Below are positions 45,063 to 56,516 of a stretch of 64,000 nucleotides of DNA, one piece after another. Numbering within the stretch: the first letter of the stretch is position 1; each line of letters opens with the position of its first letter. Made by a program: the position numbers and the translations under genes. The notes beneath the pieces were generated by a model. It was not told where the DNA came from, searched no databases, and worked only from the letters and a program-made list of their open reading frames with translations. The stretch is from Bugulina stolonifera (lineage: Eukaryota; Bryozoa; Gymnolaemata; Cheilostomatida; Bugulidae), in the NCBI GenBank assembly GCA_935421135.1, contig OW285194.1, positions 3,095,501-3,159,500 on the forward strand, in the 5' to 3' direction.

Positions 45063-45908
45063 TCAGCCCTGGTCCTCTACTTGCCTCTTTTTCTTCGCTG
45101 TTCCTCCCTCGGCTTCTAGCCCCCCTATCGGGTGGCCAGGACGTCGGCATTGTACATCGACGCCATGCGGAGTTGTACTGGGCGGTAATGATCCTTTTCC
45201 TCCCTCGGCCCTGGATCCTCTGTGGGGGTGTCCTTGACGTCGGCATTGATCATCAACGTCGGGCGCAGGTGTACTAAGTGATGAGCTTCCCGTTCCTCCC
45301 TCGGCCCTGGATCCTCTGTGGGGGTGTCCTTGACGTCGGCATTGATCATCAACGTCGGGCGCAGGTGTACTAGGTACTGAATTATCCGTTCCTCCCTCGG
45401 CCCTGGATCCTCTGGTGGGGTGTCCTTGACGTCGGCATGAGTCATCGACGTCGGGCGGAGGCGTACTAGGCTTCATCTCAGGCATCGTCCTCAATGTATA
45501 AGGGCTTCCCGTTCTATTGACACACGGCCATTGATCTCGGCTGGTGTATACCTTAGCGGTATGGCAGTTTACAGAGCACTTGTGTTTAGTCAGGTAGGGC
45601 ATCCCTAGGACGCCATCTTCTGGTATGGAGCCGATGAGGAACAGTTCTTGGCTAAAGGTACGACCGACTACCATAGGTAGCCTTACCATTCCCTCGAACC
45701 TGAGAGTCGAGCCGTCGGCCATCTTGCCATATGGCTGACTTACTGGTAGGACCTCTAGGTCGGGTCTCTGCAGCTTCTTCAGGATGCGGGGTGATATTAG
45801 GTTGGTCGTACAGCCCGTGTCCAAGAGTAGGGTTACATCTTGGCTACATAGTCGTCCTTGTATGTACAGGCTAGGTACATGCGGCTTTACATACGTCACT
45901 TGAGTCAC
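45063..45908 (-). CDS. Aspartic protease plus 32-aa repeat domain of element B
   Basis: A 281-aa frame, open upstream to the gag end. The protease has LLLDTGCTTNLIS and GVLGMPYL, the active-site and C-terminal signatures of retroelement aspartic proteases. It is followed not by reverse transcriptase but by four tandem 32-aa repeats (period 96 bp, about 45100-45480) with the core PDVDDQCRRQGHPHRGSRAEGG variant. The frame stops at a TGA (45065-45063). Beyond it the same frame stays open for 47 codons into the ORF3 ATG at 44921. Protease and ORF3 are therefore separated by a single stop, and the polymerase and integrase part has been lost. Confidence 0.85.
   Translation of the reverse strand: MTQVTYVKPHVPSLYIQGRLCSQDVTLLLDTGCTTNLISPRILKKLQRPDLEVLPVSQPYGKMADGSTLRFEGMVRLPMVVGRTFSQELFLIGSIPEDGVLGMPYLTKHKCSVNCHTAKVYTSRDQWPCVNRTGSPYTLRTMPEMKPSTPPPDVDDSCRRQGHPTRGSRAEGGTDNSVPSTPAPDVDDQCRRQGHPHRGSRAEGGTGSSSLSTPAPDVDDQCRRQGHPHRGSRAEGGKGSLPPSTTPHGVDVQCRRPGHPIGGLEAEGGTAKKKRQVEDQG
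45100..45480 (-). repeat. 96-bp coding tandem repeat, four copies
   Basis: Copies share TCCTCCCTCGGCCCTGGATC and GACGTCGGCAT(T) blocks; two central copies are nearly identical. Period 96 bp (32 codons). Confidence 0.85.
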
Positions 45909-46012
45909 TGTTTTAGAAGGGGGGTCGGCCTTGCCGACCGGATACTTGGGACGGTCTTCCGAGATGGGAATGTGAGAGGTGCGAGGAACTTGTAGGGCCC
46001 GAGTGCCAGCCT

Positions 46013-46873
46013 CTACTGTGTCGGGCCGGAGCCTTTTCCCGACTCGGGTACTGGCGGCTCAGGATATGTGGGGGGAGTGTTCCCATTGGTCCGTTGAGGA
46101 GGGGGACCAGGCTTTTTGCTGGTCTGCCAGGAGGGTCTGTTCCGAGGTCCTGGTGCTCTGGGGGCGTCTAGTAGTCCTCGAAGTCGTCTGACTTCTTGGC
46201 TGAGTGTCTGGATGGCCTCTTTCAGGTCGTTGATCCAGGTCAGGTCGGAGTCCACTGTGTTTATTTGGGGTGTCTCCGGCTCGGGTTCTGTGACTGCCCT
46301 GATTTGGTGTGCTTTACTTCCACGGGAAGGTCCCTTGACGAGCAGGAAGTCGTTTCCGGCTCGGACGGCCGAGTCCACATCTCTGGGGTTTATTGCCAAG
46401 AGGTGTCTCTGTAGGTGTCCGTCCTCAAGAGAGTTACTGAAGTTTTCCACAGCCAATACCCGGCGGTGCGCTTCGGGTAGTTCCTGGAAAGCCACATGTA
46501 CAAGTTTCTTGACTAAGGTGGCATGTTCTTGTAATGACATGCCGGGATCTTTCCGCAGCTGTATGAGCTGGAGTCTAGCTTCTTTATCAGTTAACCCGTA
46601 TCGGGCGCGTAGAGCCTCGAAGATCCCTTCTGAGGTGCCGGGTCGGCCACATTCTTGTGCCGGTCCCTTGAGGGCCTCTCTTAGGTGAAGGTACATGGCT
46701 GCCGGGCTCCAGTCGTTTGCCTCGGCTATGGTCAGGAACTGTTCTATAAAGAACTCGACGTCTCCTTGTCCGTCGAACTGTGGTGTCTTGAAAGAGGGTT
46801 GAGGCGGCTGAGGTCGAGCTACTTCTATGTACTGTCCGATTACCTCTACTAGCCTGTCTATATCGCTAGCCAT
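46013..46873 (-). CDS. gag: Gag protein of element B
   Basis: A 286-aa capsid protein homologous to element A Gag over residues about 25-170: shared GDVE(Y/F)F, LHLREALK, LQEHA, LQRHLLA and VRAGN(E/D)FL. Unlike element A it ends in a Pro/Lys/Arg-rich tail with no CCHC zinc knuckle, so RNA binding may depend on the basic tail or on another protein such as ORF3. The ATG is 390 bp inside the 5' LTR. The protease frame that follows is in a different frame, so frameshifting is again implied. The frame is intact. Confidence 0.9.
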   Translation of the reverse strand: MASDIDRLVEVIGQYIEVARPQPPQPSFKTPQFDGQGDVEFFIEQFLTIAEANDWSPAAMYLHLREALKGPAQECGRPGTSEGIFEALRARYGLTDKEARLQLIQLRKDPGMSLQEHATLVKKLVHVAFQELPEAHRRVLAVENFSNSLEDGHLQRHLLAINPRDVDSAVRAGNDFLLVKGPSRGSKAHQIRAVTEPEPETPQINTVDSDLTWINDLKEAIQTLSQEVRRLRGLLDAPRAPGPRNRPSWQTSKKPGPPPQRTNGNTPPTYPEPPVPESGKGSGPTQ

Positions 46874-47243
46874 TGCTGAGTATAGATGGAGCCTCTTTGG
46901 TGAAGGGGACGTGTCGTCCTCGGTTTGATGTCTGTAGGGTGTCGGGTAGTTAGTTTAACTACTGTGGTTTGTCAGGCCGGGTCGGCCTGATGGTCGTACT
47001 GAGTACCGTCGATCTATTCTGGATCCGAGGTCGGTCTTTGATTGAAGATCCGGCGTAGGTCGGGCTACATCCAGCGGAACCACGAGAATTATGGGTGCAC
47101 TTTAGCGTTTGTCACCTTCTCGTATCCAAGGTTCCCGGGTCCGAGTCCTAAATCGCCGTAGAAGTATTGAAGAATGAGGTCGGTCGGTCACCCGAGGCCG
47201 AGGTCACCTTCCTTCTCTTCGTATCGTAAGAGTACGACCTTAG

Positions 47244-47263
47244 AATCCCACCGCTGCCACCAA
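47244..47263 (-). promoter_or_regulatory. Primer-binding site of element B
   Basis: On the minus strand TTGGTGGCAGCGGTGGGATT follows the LTR directly. It is complementary to AATCCCACCGCTGCCA plus CCA, the 3' end I recall for tRNA-Leu (AAG). Confidence 0.8.
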
Positions 47264-48071
47264 TGTAATGGTTTCTGTGATTTGGTGCGGTCGTCCTCGG
47301 ACGACTATCGACCCAGAAATGAAGTGCCTATGAGTGGTAATAGGACTTCGCATTACATGAAAGATCGAGCGGTCTCAGTAGCCCAAATACTACCAAAGAC
47401 GACCCATCTGATCTCAAGTCCGACCTTCAGACTATACAATGAAAGAGAGTAATTCAACCTAGTAGGCGGTTCGCAAAGCGAATGACCTAGTAAAAGGAAG
47501 AGAAAGTCCCTGTATCAAGTATAGATGTGTCTTTATTGAAAGCCAAGTGTAGACTGAGACAATGAACAGTAAAACAGTGCCCTTTATATAGTATAAGGAC
47601 TTCCGGCCGACGTGACGTCGGGAAAAGACGACGTGTGGTCGTCCGGAAGTTGCGCAACAAGATGGCCGCCGGAAGCCCGACGGCCGACCCAAAATAGGTC
47701 GGGTTCTACAAAAGTTGCTTATAATGGTCCAATTCATGTACAAAATGAATATCAATGGATTCTGAGAGGTCGGGCCTCTGTACATGGGTATAAAAGGCAT
47801 AAAAAAGGACTTAGTAACATTCATGTGACTATGTACAACAACATATAGTAAGATACATGAATAAGAAATGAGCATAAACACATGGAGACATGTATATAGA
47901 CGGTAATTAAGTACTTTGAACATGCAATGCAGTTAAAGGTAAGTATACGAGCACTAATTGTGAGAATGTTAGTGTCAGGTGAGTAGCGCTGTGACAACTA
48001 CTAGGCACTTAGAGTGCGGTGGAGCTTCGTCCGGGAGTTGGGGTCGTATACAAATGTCCTGTACCATCACA
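47264..48071 (-). repeat. 5' LTR of element B
   Basis: 808 bp, the direct repeat of 42403-43210. On the minus strand it has a TATA box (TATATAAAG, complement of 47582-47590) and AATAAA (complement of 47532-47537) about 50 bp downstream. Confidence 0.9.
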
Positions 48072-49649
48072 GTAGTTCGATGTCTACTGGCTGTCGTGTC
48101 TATGCCAATTGCCACTAGTGATAGCCCAAACTCTGACTAATTCCTGAGCTATATTGGCAGTGTACCAAAGCCTCCCCAACAGTGGATAGCTATTTTATAT
48201 AAACGCTCTAATGTCAATGACAACCACCGCGCAAATGAAAATTCACTCATTGATATTATAATTATTATTATTTGCTTGTACAAATAATGTTTCCATTATT
48301 TGTCTATTGGATGTTAATTTAGCTGTTAAGCCAAACAATTCTCACAGTACAGACAAGCAAAAGACTCGGCAATTTTCAAATTTAAAATCAATGGGTCAAA
48401 TTTATTTATTTTATTTCTAAAAGTAAATTGGGTTTTTAATATCAATATTATAATTATTTATGCCTTCTGCACCCTCTAGTATTACTGATGGTGGTACCAA
48501 TGACATAGCCAGGCACACCCTGACCCAGAAGCATATCAAAGCTGTTGTCTGAAAGCTGTCACGTCATCTAAAAGCTTAGAAGATTTGTTTATTCTCAATG
48601 ATTCTGAAGTTCAAAAGACAGGCTTACATTATGATTATAATTTTTAATATAATAATTATAAACTTAACTTATGAAAATACTGAATTATTATTATTATTAT
48701 TATAATTCAGTGTTTTCATAAATAAAGCTATTTATATGTTTATAATTTAATAAAATGAAACAAAAATTTGGTTTCTAATAAATTTTTATGTTGTAGCAAG
48801 TTTTATAGGTCTTCTTTAGATAATCCAACCTGAAGCACTCTTTGCAATTTCATTCCTATTCTAATTCTTCCCACCATTTTAAAACCATTCCAATATGCAC
48901 GTAATATGAACATATTTTTGACCACTAGAGTAACATACAAATACAAGTGAAATTGTCTTAACTACTGTCATTTTAGTGGCTCACAAAAAATATTTTGAAT
49001 GCGGGAGGGTGCTCCTCTTCCCCTCCCGCACCCTTTCTGGCAGCCCACTACGCAGGCTGGCATGGCCTGCGGCCATGTCATCCGTCCTCCCTCTGGTACG
49101 CGCATGTGTCCAGATTTTTTACCCAGGTTACTTGGCAAGTATGGGTGAACCCCAATGTTGGCTCATGATTCCAGACTATATAACATAGATGTATGTGTTG
49201 TAGTGAGCAGCCAGCTAAGGAGAATAGCTAACCTTGCATGTGTTACTAAACTGACCCAATGTATTAGTGAATGATATATATAACTACAGGTATATGTTTT
49301 TACCATTCCCTCTTCCCTCTCGACTTGTCACTTAGGACCGACCGCTGTACCTCGGCTCTGAGGTGTCTACAGTTATGTCCTAGTCGTCCTTCCTGCCACT
49401 CCGTCAAACTATGATTGACAGCTATTTTACTTAATTAAAGTATAACAACATTTATATTATTTCTCCTTGAGCTAATATCATTTATTACGGTTTTTAATAA
49501 TATTGATTTGAGCATCCATGATTATGTATAATTTGGTATGAGACCGACCCCTGGTCCCCCCTCCCCTGTGAAGGTGAGAGCGGGGAGGGAACCTGAAATA
49601 TGTAGGGAGCCCCCTCAACTGATCTTACAAAAAAAGCACTGATAAGTAC

Positions 49650-50410
49650 CCATATATACATGCTAAAAATATAAGTATATACAGTAAGGTATTCATATAC
49701 AAGTGCTATAGGTATAATAAGTGCATGTATAAGGGCTGATAACAAGACATTTCAAAAATTTCAGTTAGAAACAGGACGTTCCAAAAACATTCGTGTGTGG
49801 TTTGGGCGTTTTTGGTACGTCCTGTGTCTAGCTGATTTTTTCCAACAGCCGCCAATTTATAAGTGCTAATAGGCAAATATGCAGCTCATTTCTAAAAAAT
49901 AAAATTTCACCACATGTGAACACTCTGTGGGAGACAGAGTCATGCCGGTGGGCACCAGGTGATCCTAGTGAAACTATATCACATGTCTTAACTTACTGTA
50001 AGTCATGCTAGCTGGTAGTTCAGTTCACTGTCAACTCTTATTTGTAAGTTAGGTCGTCTACACTGAACAGTGGAAGTGTCCAAAATGGCTGGTCAGCTTT
50101 TACTTGAAACTGCAACAAGAGAAGTGGGTGTTGTATGGAATGTTAATGTTAAAAAATAAGATCAGTCATTTAAATGCAATACTTTATATCACATGTATAT
50201 CACATGCTTATTATGAAAGACATTATTATATAGCCTAGCCTTTCCCAATGTTGTCAGCTCTTGTACACACAGTCTACCCTCCTGAATGACTTCGGCAAGT
50301 CGATATAAATAATAGACAACTATATTGAGCATCATAGTGCAATATATTAGATAAAGTGCAGCATTACTCTGATGTATAATACTATGCATTAGTATGGTAA
50401 AGGCAATTTC
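49650..50410. other. Host sequence with one small foldback, no gene
   Basis: Only short frames. It contains the foldback at 49761-49835. Confidence 0.5.
49761..49835. repeat. 75-bp imperfect foldback element
   Basis: TCAGTTAGAAACAGGACGT on the left pairs with ACGTCCTGTGTCTAGCTGA on the right, continuing through CCAAAAAC/GTTTTTGG. The arms resemble the termini of the MITE at 50411, so it may be an internally deleted relative. Confidence 0.7.
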
Positions 50411-50685
50411 GAGAATGTCAGTTCGAAGCAGGACGTTCCGAAAACGGTCGTTTGGAAAGCAACTAGTTCGAAACTGTGCAGATTACATTTAGAAGAACAC
50501 AACTCCCAGGTGATTAGTTATTTTTAGTGTTCTACAAGTTACTAGTAGTAAAACAAATTATAGAATATTAAAAATAAAACTACATGTATTTGAAATCTGG
50601 TGGTTGTGGTTTGGGGCTTAGAGTTTCCAAATGGTTGTTTTCCAAACAACCGGTTTCGGAACATCCTGATTTGAACTGACATCTC
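50411..50685. mobile_element. MITE with long inverted ends (about 275 bp)
   Basis: TGTCAGTTCGAAGCAGGA at the left matches the complement of the right end (TGTCAGTTCAAATCAGGA), and complementarity continues for about 45 bp (GTTCCGAAA, GTTTGGAAA). No clear target duplication was found. A partial relative lies at 52021-52170. Confidence 0.75.
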
Positions 50686-51003
50686 AGAACAGTGGCAAAT
50701 TCTATTAGTACATGCTCAACATAGCCAGCAATATACGGCAAGTTGTATTTATATATTTCAATAACTAGGATTTATCTACTGTTAGCTCCATGGGCTCACA
50801 ATAGGACAACAACAACTAAATACATGTAGTGCAATGTAAACACTGGTACTGTGGAGGTAGGGACTTTACCCTATGATGAAGGGGAGTTCCCCCTTTTTAT
50901 CAACTTAGAATAATGCATAAGTCACAAACTAGGTCAGTCCAAGTAAAGGTACTTTGTTATCCATGTTATAAATATTGTTGAGGCGTAACACATTAGTTTC
51001 ACA

Positions 51004-51235
51004 ATGGTACAATGGCTGGTACAATGGCTGGTACAGCGGCTGGTACAGCGACTGGTACAGCGGCTGGTACAGCGGCTGGTACAGAGGCTGGTACAGCGGC
51101 TGGTACAGCGGCTGGTACAGCGGCTGATACAGCGGCTGGTACAGCGGCTGGTACAGCGGCTGGTACAGCGGCTGGTACAGCGGCTGGTACAGCGGCTGGT
51201 ACAGCGGCTGGTACAGCGGCTGGTACAATGGTACC
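51004..51235. repeat. 12-bp satellite (GGTACAGCGGCT), about 19 copies
   Basis: Near-perfect 12-bp units with A/G and C/T variants. Since the unit contains no stop in several frames, overlapping open frames appear on both strands; none looks like a gene. Confidence 0.92.
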
Positions 51236-52020
51236 AACGATGTGGCATAATGTCATGCTCCAGTATTATCCACAGCATGGGCCCAATACTGGCACAGCAG
51301 TTAGAGGTTGTATCATATCTCAATATCAGTGACATGACGCTAGAAGTTGGGTCAATATTGGTTGTTTACGCTGCTGAAGATGGGAGTAAGTGGCAAGGAA
51401 AGTGGTTATGTTAACCAGAGGTAGTGAATAGCGCAGGTTGTAAGTAAGTATCACCCTTCAGTTCATGTTGCACAATTCATACTGATGTCTGATGTTTAGA
51501 ATCATTCAACCCACAATGCCAAACACTCCGCAAAATTGGTGCCTGTTTGAAAATGACAAATAGAAAGAATTTTGGTAAGAAAAACATTGCACATGCTATT
51601 CCAGTAACCAGTCTTGAATATACATACATGTATGTATGGCAATGTTTAAGTGCTGGTTAGTGGACTGACTCAAATATAATTAATATTATTATGAGTGACT
51701 GGTGAAGAAGCATGAGCTAGGTATGATGTTCTTCTATGATATTCTTCTTATGATATTCAATATCTCAGGTGAATTTTAACACCTCAATCACTGGTGATGC
51801 ATGTACTATTGATTCAATTCATTTACTCGACAATAGCATCATTGTGTAAATATTATAATGAGGGAAACAAACCTGGATCATAGGACTGCACAGTCAGTAT
51901 CTGGTCAGGTGAATGTGTCTGCATCTACATGTACATCTATAATGTATGTATGCACTGGTTAGGAGGGAGGGAGTGCGCACATGTACGTACATGAATGTCT
52001 GCTTGTGTATATGCAGGTGA

Positions 52021-52170
52021 AGGAAGATTTCGAAAAAAGACAGTTCGAAACCGGATGGTTCGAGACTGTAGATTACATTTAGATTAGATGTGTGATTTTA
52101 ATCAATTCATTAATTCAAAGAATACAATTATAAATAAAAATTAGTTGAAATCTGGGGTTGGGGGTCGCAA
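52021..52170. repeat. Partial relative of the 50411 MITE
   Basis: Shares ACAGTTCGAAAC, GTTCGA(A/G)ACTGT, AGATTACATTTAGA and TTGAAATCTGG with 50411-50620 but lacks the right end. Confidence 0.6.
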
Positions 52171-52267
52171 ATTTGTGTATGCATGTGTATATTTATTATA
52201 TACATCATTATACATATTGTGTACTGTAAATGTATGTGCATATTATACATTTGTATCTGCACATACA

Positions 52268-52384
52268 CAGGCTACCAAGTCTCCCTGATTCCGCAGGAGA
52301 TTCCCTGATTTTCAACTTAAATTTGGGTACCCCACCCAAATGCTGAATCTCCCTGACTTTCATCAGTCTAACTTGGCAAGCCTG
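52268..52384. mobile_element. Short hAT-type MITE (117 bp)
   Basis: Ends CAGGCTACCAAGTCTC and ACTTGGCAAGCCTG are inverted and flanked by the perfect 8-bp duplication CACATACA (52260-52267 and 52385-52392). Internally it is also partly palindromic (CTCCCTGA(T/C)TTTCA repeats). Confidence 0.85.
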
Positions 52385-52392
52385 CACATACA

Positions 52393-54071
52393 TTTACTGA
52401 TTTACAAAACACAATACTATGCTAATGCATATCTAGTAATAATATACACTACATGTACATGTACAATGTGCATATCCATAATATACATTTGTAGCATACA
52501 TTGCACCTACATGTGCATTACCTACATCATCTATGCAAGAGACAGATTGTTCATTTTCAGCCGATGGTTAATACTAGGCACAATGACTCAAGTTATATAA
52601 GTTACATGTATTAGAACTTACAACTCTTGTGGAGCCAATCTTGTAGTCCAAGGGCAGGAGACGGGAATAAGATGAATTGAATTGTTATATTATATCCGCT
52701 GCAGTATATCCTCAGTGTTGCTAGTTAGTATATACATATAATCTCTCAGTAGGGTAGGAGCTGCTACTAATAGTTGAATAACCCTGTGTACGTGTATCCT
52801 GTGTATAACATTCCTAGCTTTACCTGCCAGTACCTGCGGAGTACCTGCTGAGGTGCTCTCAATGCAGCTGTGCCCTTATCAAATAACCAGTACAGTACAT
52901 GACTAGTGTACTAATAGGCATATTGATATTGATGGTGACTCTGAATGGATAACAATTGAGCAGTGCTTACCCTTGAATACACTACTATTCACCACAATAT
53001 ATAATATACTTGTCTGTTACTAGTATGTTGGCTTACATTTACACTAATGCATTATAACCAGTGATTGTTAATCAATTAATAATGATTAATTCCTTCACAC
53101 ATGCCTTTACATTATACAAACTATACAATATAATATAATATTATCACGTACTTTCACAAACAAGTGGTTAGGATGAGATCCATGTTTGTTGTCTAAAAGA
53201 CTAAAAGTTATATAAAATCTCTTCCATCCATTAAAGATAATAGGCAACACCTGAGCATTTCTTTTAGTCTAACCCATAGAGCAAACAGCAAACTGTGCAA
53301 CACGGCACAGTATATTACATGTATATCCACTCACTATTAATTATTATACTAACAGCACAGAACACTGTGGTCAGTGATCTTATGACACTCCTAAGATATT
53401 GATTGTAATTGGAAGTTGTCCTCTATCTTTGATCCTAAACATAAAGTGAGAGAGATAACAACTTCTAATTTTCTGCGATGCCCAAAGTACCCACTGTTAT
53501 ATTATTATGTACTCCTGCACTTGTATATTATATGATAGAACATGTACCTCACCATGGTCAGTAGATTTGATGTTACAATGTAGGTACTAATCGAATATCA
53601 CATACATGTGGGTAAAGGCAGATAGAGTGATTCAATTAAAACATTGAATCCATAAAAACTTGTCTTGTCATTATTTGTAAGCAGAAGAGTTACGTGAAAG
53701 ATTAAGCCCTCTGGTAAGAATGTTGTACACAAGTCATTGCTCCAGTTTTTTTTAACTTGAATGTTTATAACTCATTCATCAATTTGGTAATGAGTTAAAT
53801 GAGTTGCTGCCTAGAGTTTTGGGGAAACATTTAAAAAACAAATTCACTTCTTGCAAAAAGGAATACATATTATACAATATGTAGTTAGAATAATTTATGG
53901 GAAATCTGCAATATTACTCACATATAACCTCTTTTTCATAACTCTTCAATTTTGTCTGCTCAATTACCCCACAAATACTTACTACTTTTACTTGCATATA
54001 TTATGACATTGTTCTCTACTCAAACTCACTCTAAGTATCTAATGTTTGTCACAGCAAAATTTGCTATTAAT
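52393..54071. other. Intergenic AT-rich sequence, no gene seen
   Basis: No supported coding frame, RNA gene or complete repeat in about 1.7 kb. Confidence 0.5.
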
Positions 54072-54401
54072 CAGTGTTCGACGTGACGTGGTTATACGGG
54101 AGTATACGGTGTGTACCCACTTCAATTTTAGTGGTGATACGGCCAGCAGGCGTGTACCCTCAATTAAATAGCTAGTTTTCTCCATGCAGTCACTGTGGGC
54201 CTGATAGTGCAGTTGTACAGTGCTTGACTACCATGATGATACATAGGGTCTTGGGTTGAATCTCACCAGAGCATAATTTTTTCATTTTAGTAATTCACCA
54301 ATTTCTTAGCCACTATAAGATTAAGTGGATAGCTATACAGTACTAATCTGTAAGGTTGCATGCACAGTGTACCCACCTCATTTTTTCCACTTTAAACACT
54401 G
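54072..54401 (+). repeat. Dispersed repeat with inverted ends and tRNA-like boxes (copy 3)
   Basis: Starts CAGTGTTCGACGTG and ends CACTTTAAACACTG. It shares the interior of copy 1 including the tRNA-like stretch with GGGTTGAATCTCACCAGAGC. The 8-bp flanks do not match. Confidence 0.68.
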
Positions 54402-56516
54402 CTGAATTACTGAAATGATGCTGCCGCAGGAAATTTTGGTGTGAGTTACCAATGTGCTTCAATGTGGAACGGGATGCTAAATTTGACTCATGAGGTCGAG
54501 TTGGATTGGTGCAGTAGGTGGCTTCTGCGGCTTTTGCGTGTTTGACTGCTAACAAGGCAAGGCCTAGCACCATGACTTGCTGTAATACTATTGGGCTGAT
54601 AGGACGATCAACTTCTCCTTTTCTGTATTACATTTCATGTGTTGAAATAAAACTAAACTACACAAGATTTCAAACAAGTCGATCATTGTTAGAAAAATTG
54701 AAGTTTAGCTTTAGGGGATGAGACTAGAATTAAGAACAGAAACCTAGAATGGACAACCTCTACAATATGTAATCATATGAACAATGACTGGTGTGGAGTT
54801 GTCGACTCTCATTCGGAAGGCAATAATAAATTTATTATCATTGCCCAAAGACTCAACACAGGAGAATTCATCATGGAGTTGTCTTCTTAAGAGAAGATAA
54901 CTCCATGAGGTTATGGGTTGAGTTGATCATGTCATTATTATGCTTGCATAACCTACGCATTTTGACTCATTGAAAGAGACCTCATTGGTAGCAGGTTTCT
55001 CTTGGTATAATTATACTGCAGACATGCGTAATAATATATAAAACAGTGAACTGGAGCAATTTTGCATGATGTTAATGCTGGAACAGAGGCTAACTTCATT
55101 TTGTAACCGCGGGCACCTGTAATTTTCCACGTGAAAATCCAGTTTTTACCCAGTCAGTCCTAGAGCCAGCCCAATACGGGCAAAGTGGTAATGTAACCTG
55201 TTAAATATTGAATATTCAGAAAGGATTGCTGGGGGAACATGAAGATAAGCCTAAATTTCGAGATACCGTATGTCATTACGACCCAGCCATTACAAAAACT
55301 CTCTCTTTGACCATTAGATTATTATAATTACCAATCATCATTATCTTGTGTGAAAAAGATGAGAACCCCTCTAGACTAGTGAATCGAAATTTAAATCCAA
55401 TTTCGAATTTGAATTTGAAAATGGCAATCATCTCATGAATCATATCATAGTAGAAATAGCTTTACTTACTCTCACTATGACTAGTAAGTGACTATCTAAT
55501 ATAATAATCTATCCTATGAGTGTTAATTATTTTAATTTTTTTTATTTTATTTTGTTTTAATTTCACTGGGTTACATCAAGACTAGATTAACTGAATGAAA
55601 AGAGACTGGCCTAATACTTGTACTTTGCTATAAAATGACTATAATGTAATCACTATTAGCTCAATACTGCCTGGCTATACTAGGCATGGGCAGGCAGTTC
55701 AAACTGACTGATGACAAAAATAATGATCAATCAACTCATGTCCGAAGTCCAATACATAAATTAAAATTGGAATTAAGAAAAGATAATAGTGTTGTCATTA
55801 CACTAGTTATAGGCCTACAATAAGGAATATAAAATTAAAGTCTAAGTTAGTGAAGGGCCCAATGGTCGCTAACGCCACCACCATGATAGGACTATGAACG
55901 TTGATAAGTGTTTTAGTAGGCTAATAGTCGCACAAGGATTACCCGCAATTGACTAGTTAGCCCTAGTCTCACACTGGACAAACATGAGCCCAATGGCTTC
56001 TACACATAGTAGGCCTAATTGCTCAAAATAGTTGGCTAGAATACTACCGCCAAGTCACTATTTACTTGCGATCACCAAACGATACAACAGAGCTGAACAA
56101 AGTTCTCAACGATTGCATTTTCTCATTGAGATTGTGTTGGCATGTCTTATAGGAGTAGTTAGCCAGAAACTTTTTAGTCATCCATTGTTTTTTGTGCCAG
56201 GTTTAGACATTGTGACATTACATACAGTCAGTTCTTTGTCTGCTGACCTACTTCTAATATTCACCTAGCCATCTAATATTTATCCTTTATCCTATTACGC
56301 TACTGCTGCTATAGACCAGGGTTCTGTTACAAGGCGAGCTGGCAGTTTCTTTGATTCCACTACTGATTGACCGCTATGATGAAATCCTTTCCCTACTAAA
56401 CCAGTTGAATCTGTTGCCAGTAATGGATCATGGGCATTGTGAGAAGGGCAATAAAGTCATTTTTTAAAAACTCATCCAAATAGGCCTATGTATCAGTTAC
56501 AAGTTTTTTTGTCTTT
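54402..56516. other. Intergenic sequence, no gene seen
   Basis: Short frames only. It would include the 3' untranslated region of the minus-strand gene that ends at 56517. Confidence 0.5.

Larger units (their letters stand above)
42403..48071 (-). mobile_element. Non-autonomous Ty3/Gypsy element B (gag-protease-ORF3)
   Basis: Two 808-bp LTRs (TG...CA) flank a 4.05-kb interior on the minus strand. Target duplication GTAG (42399-42402 and 48072-48075). It has the same primer site type as element A, gag, a protease frame and a large ORF3, but no reverse transcriptase, RNase H or integrase anywhere. The LTRs show no difference on reading through, so it moved recently, presumably using enzymes of an autonomous relative. 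Confidence 0.9.
42166..49143. mobile_element. Middle DNA transposon of the nest
   Basis: Inverted ends CATACTTGCCAAGT and ACTTGGCAAGTATG are flanked by the 8-bp duplication GGTGAACC (42158-42165 and 49144-49151). Its own sequence, about 1.3 kb (42166-42402 and 48076-49143), encodes no recognisable protein. The ends resemble those of the MITE at 52268-52384 (CAGGCTTGCCAAGT when read inward), so both may belong to one hAT-like group. Confidence 0.82.
41996..49641. mobile_element. Outer hAT-type transposon of a three-level nest
   Basis: Left end CAGTGCTTTTTTGTA and right end TACAAAAAAAGCACTG are inverted repeats. They are flanked by the perfect 8-bp duplication ATAAGTAC (41988-41995 and 49642-49649). 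Both ends also carry inverted GGGGGCTC/GAGCCCCC blocks. Its own sequence is 41996-42157 plus 49152-49641; the rest is a second element inserted into it. No transposase frame is seen in its own sequence. Confidence 0.85.

Noticed and set aside
50929..51414. Overlapping open frames on both strands with YQPL, AGTA or LVQR repeats
   Set aside because: They are all translations of the same 12-bp satellite.
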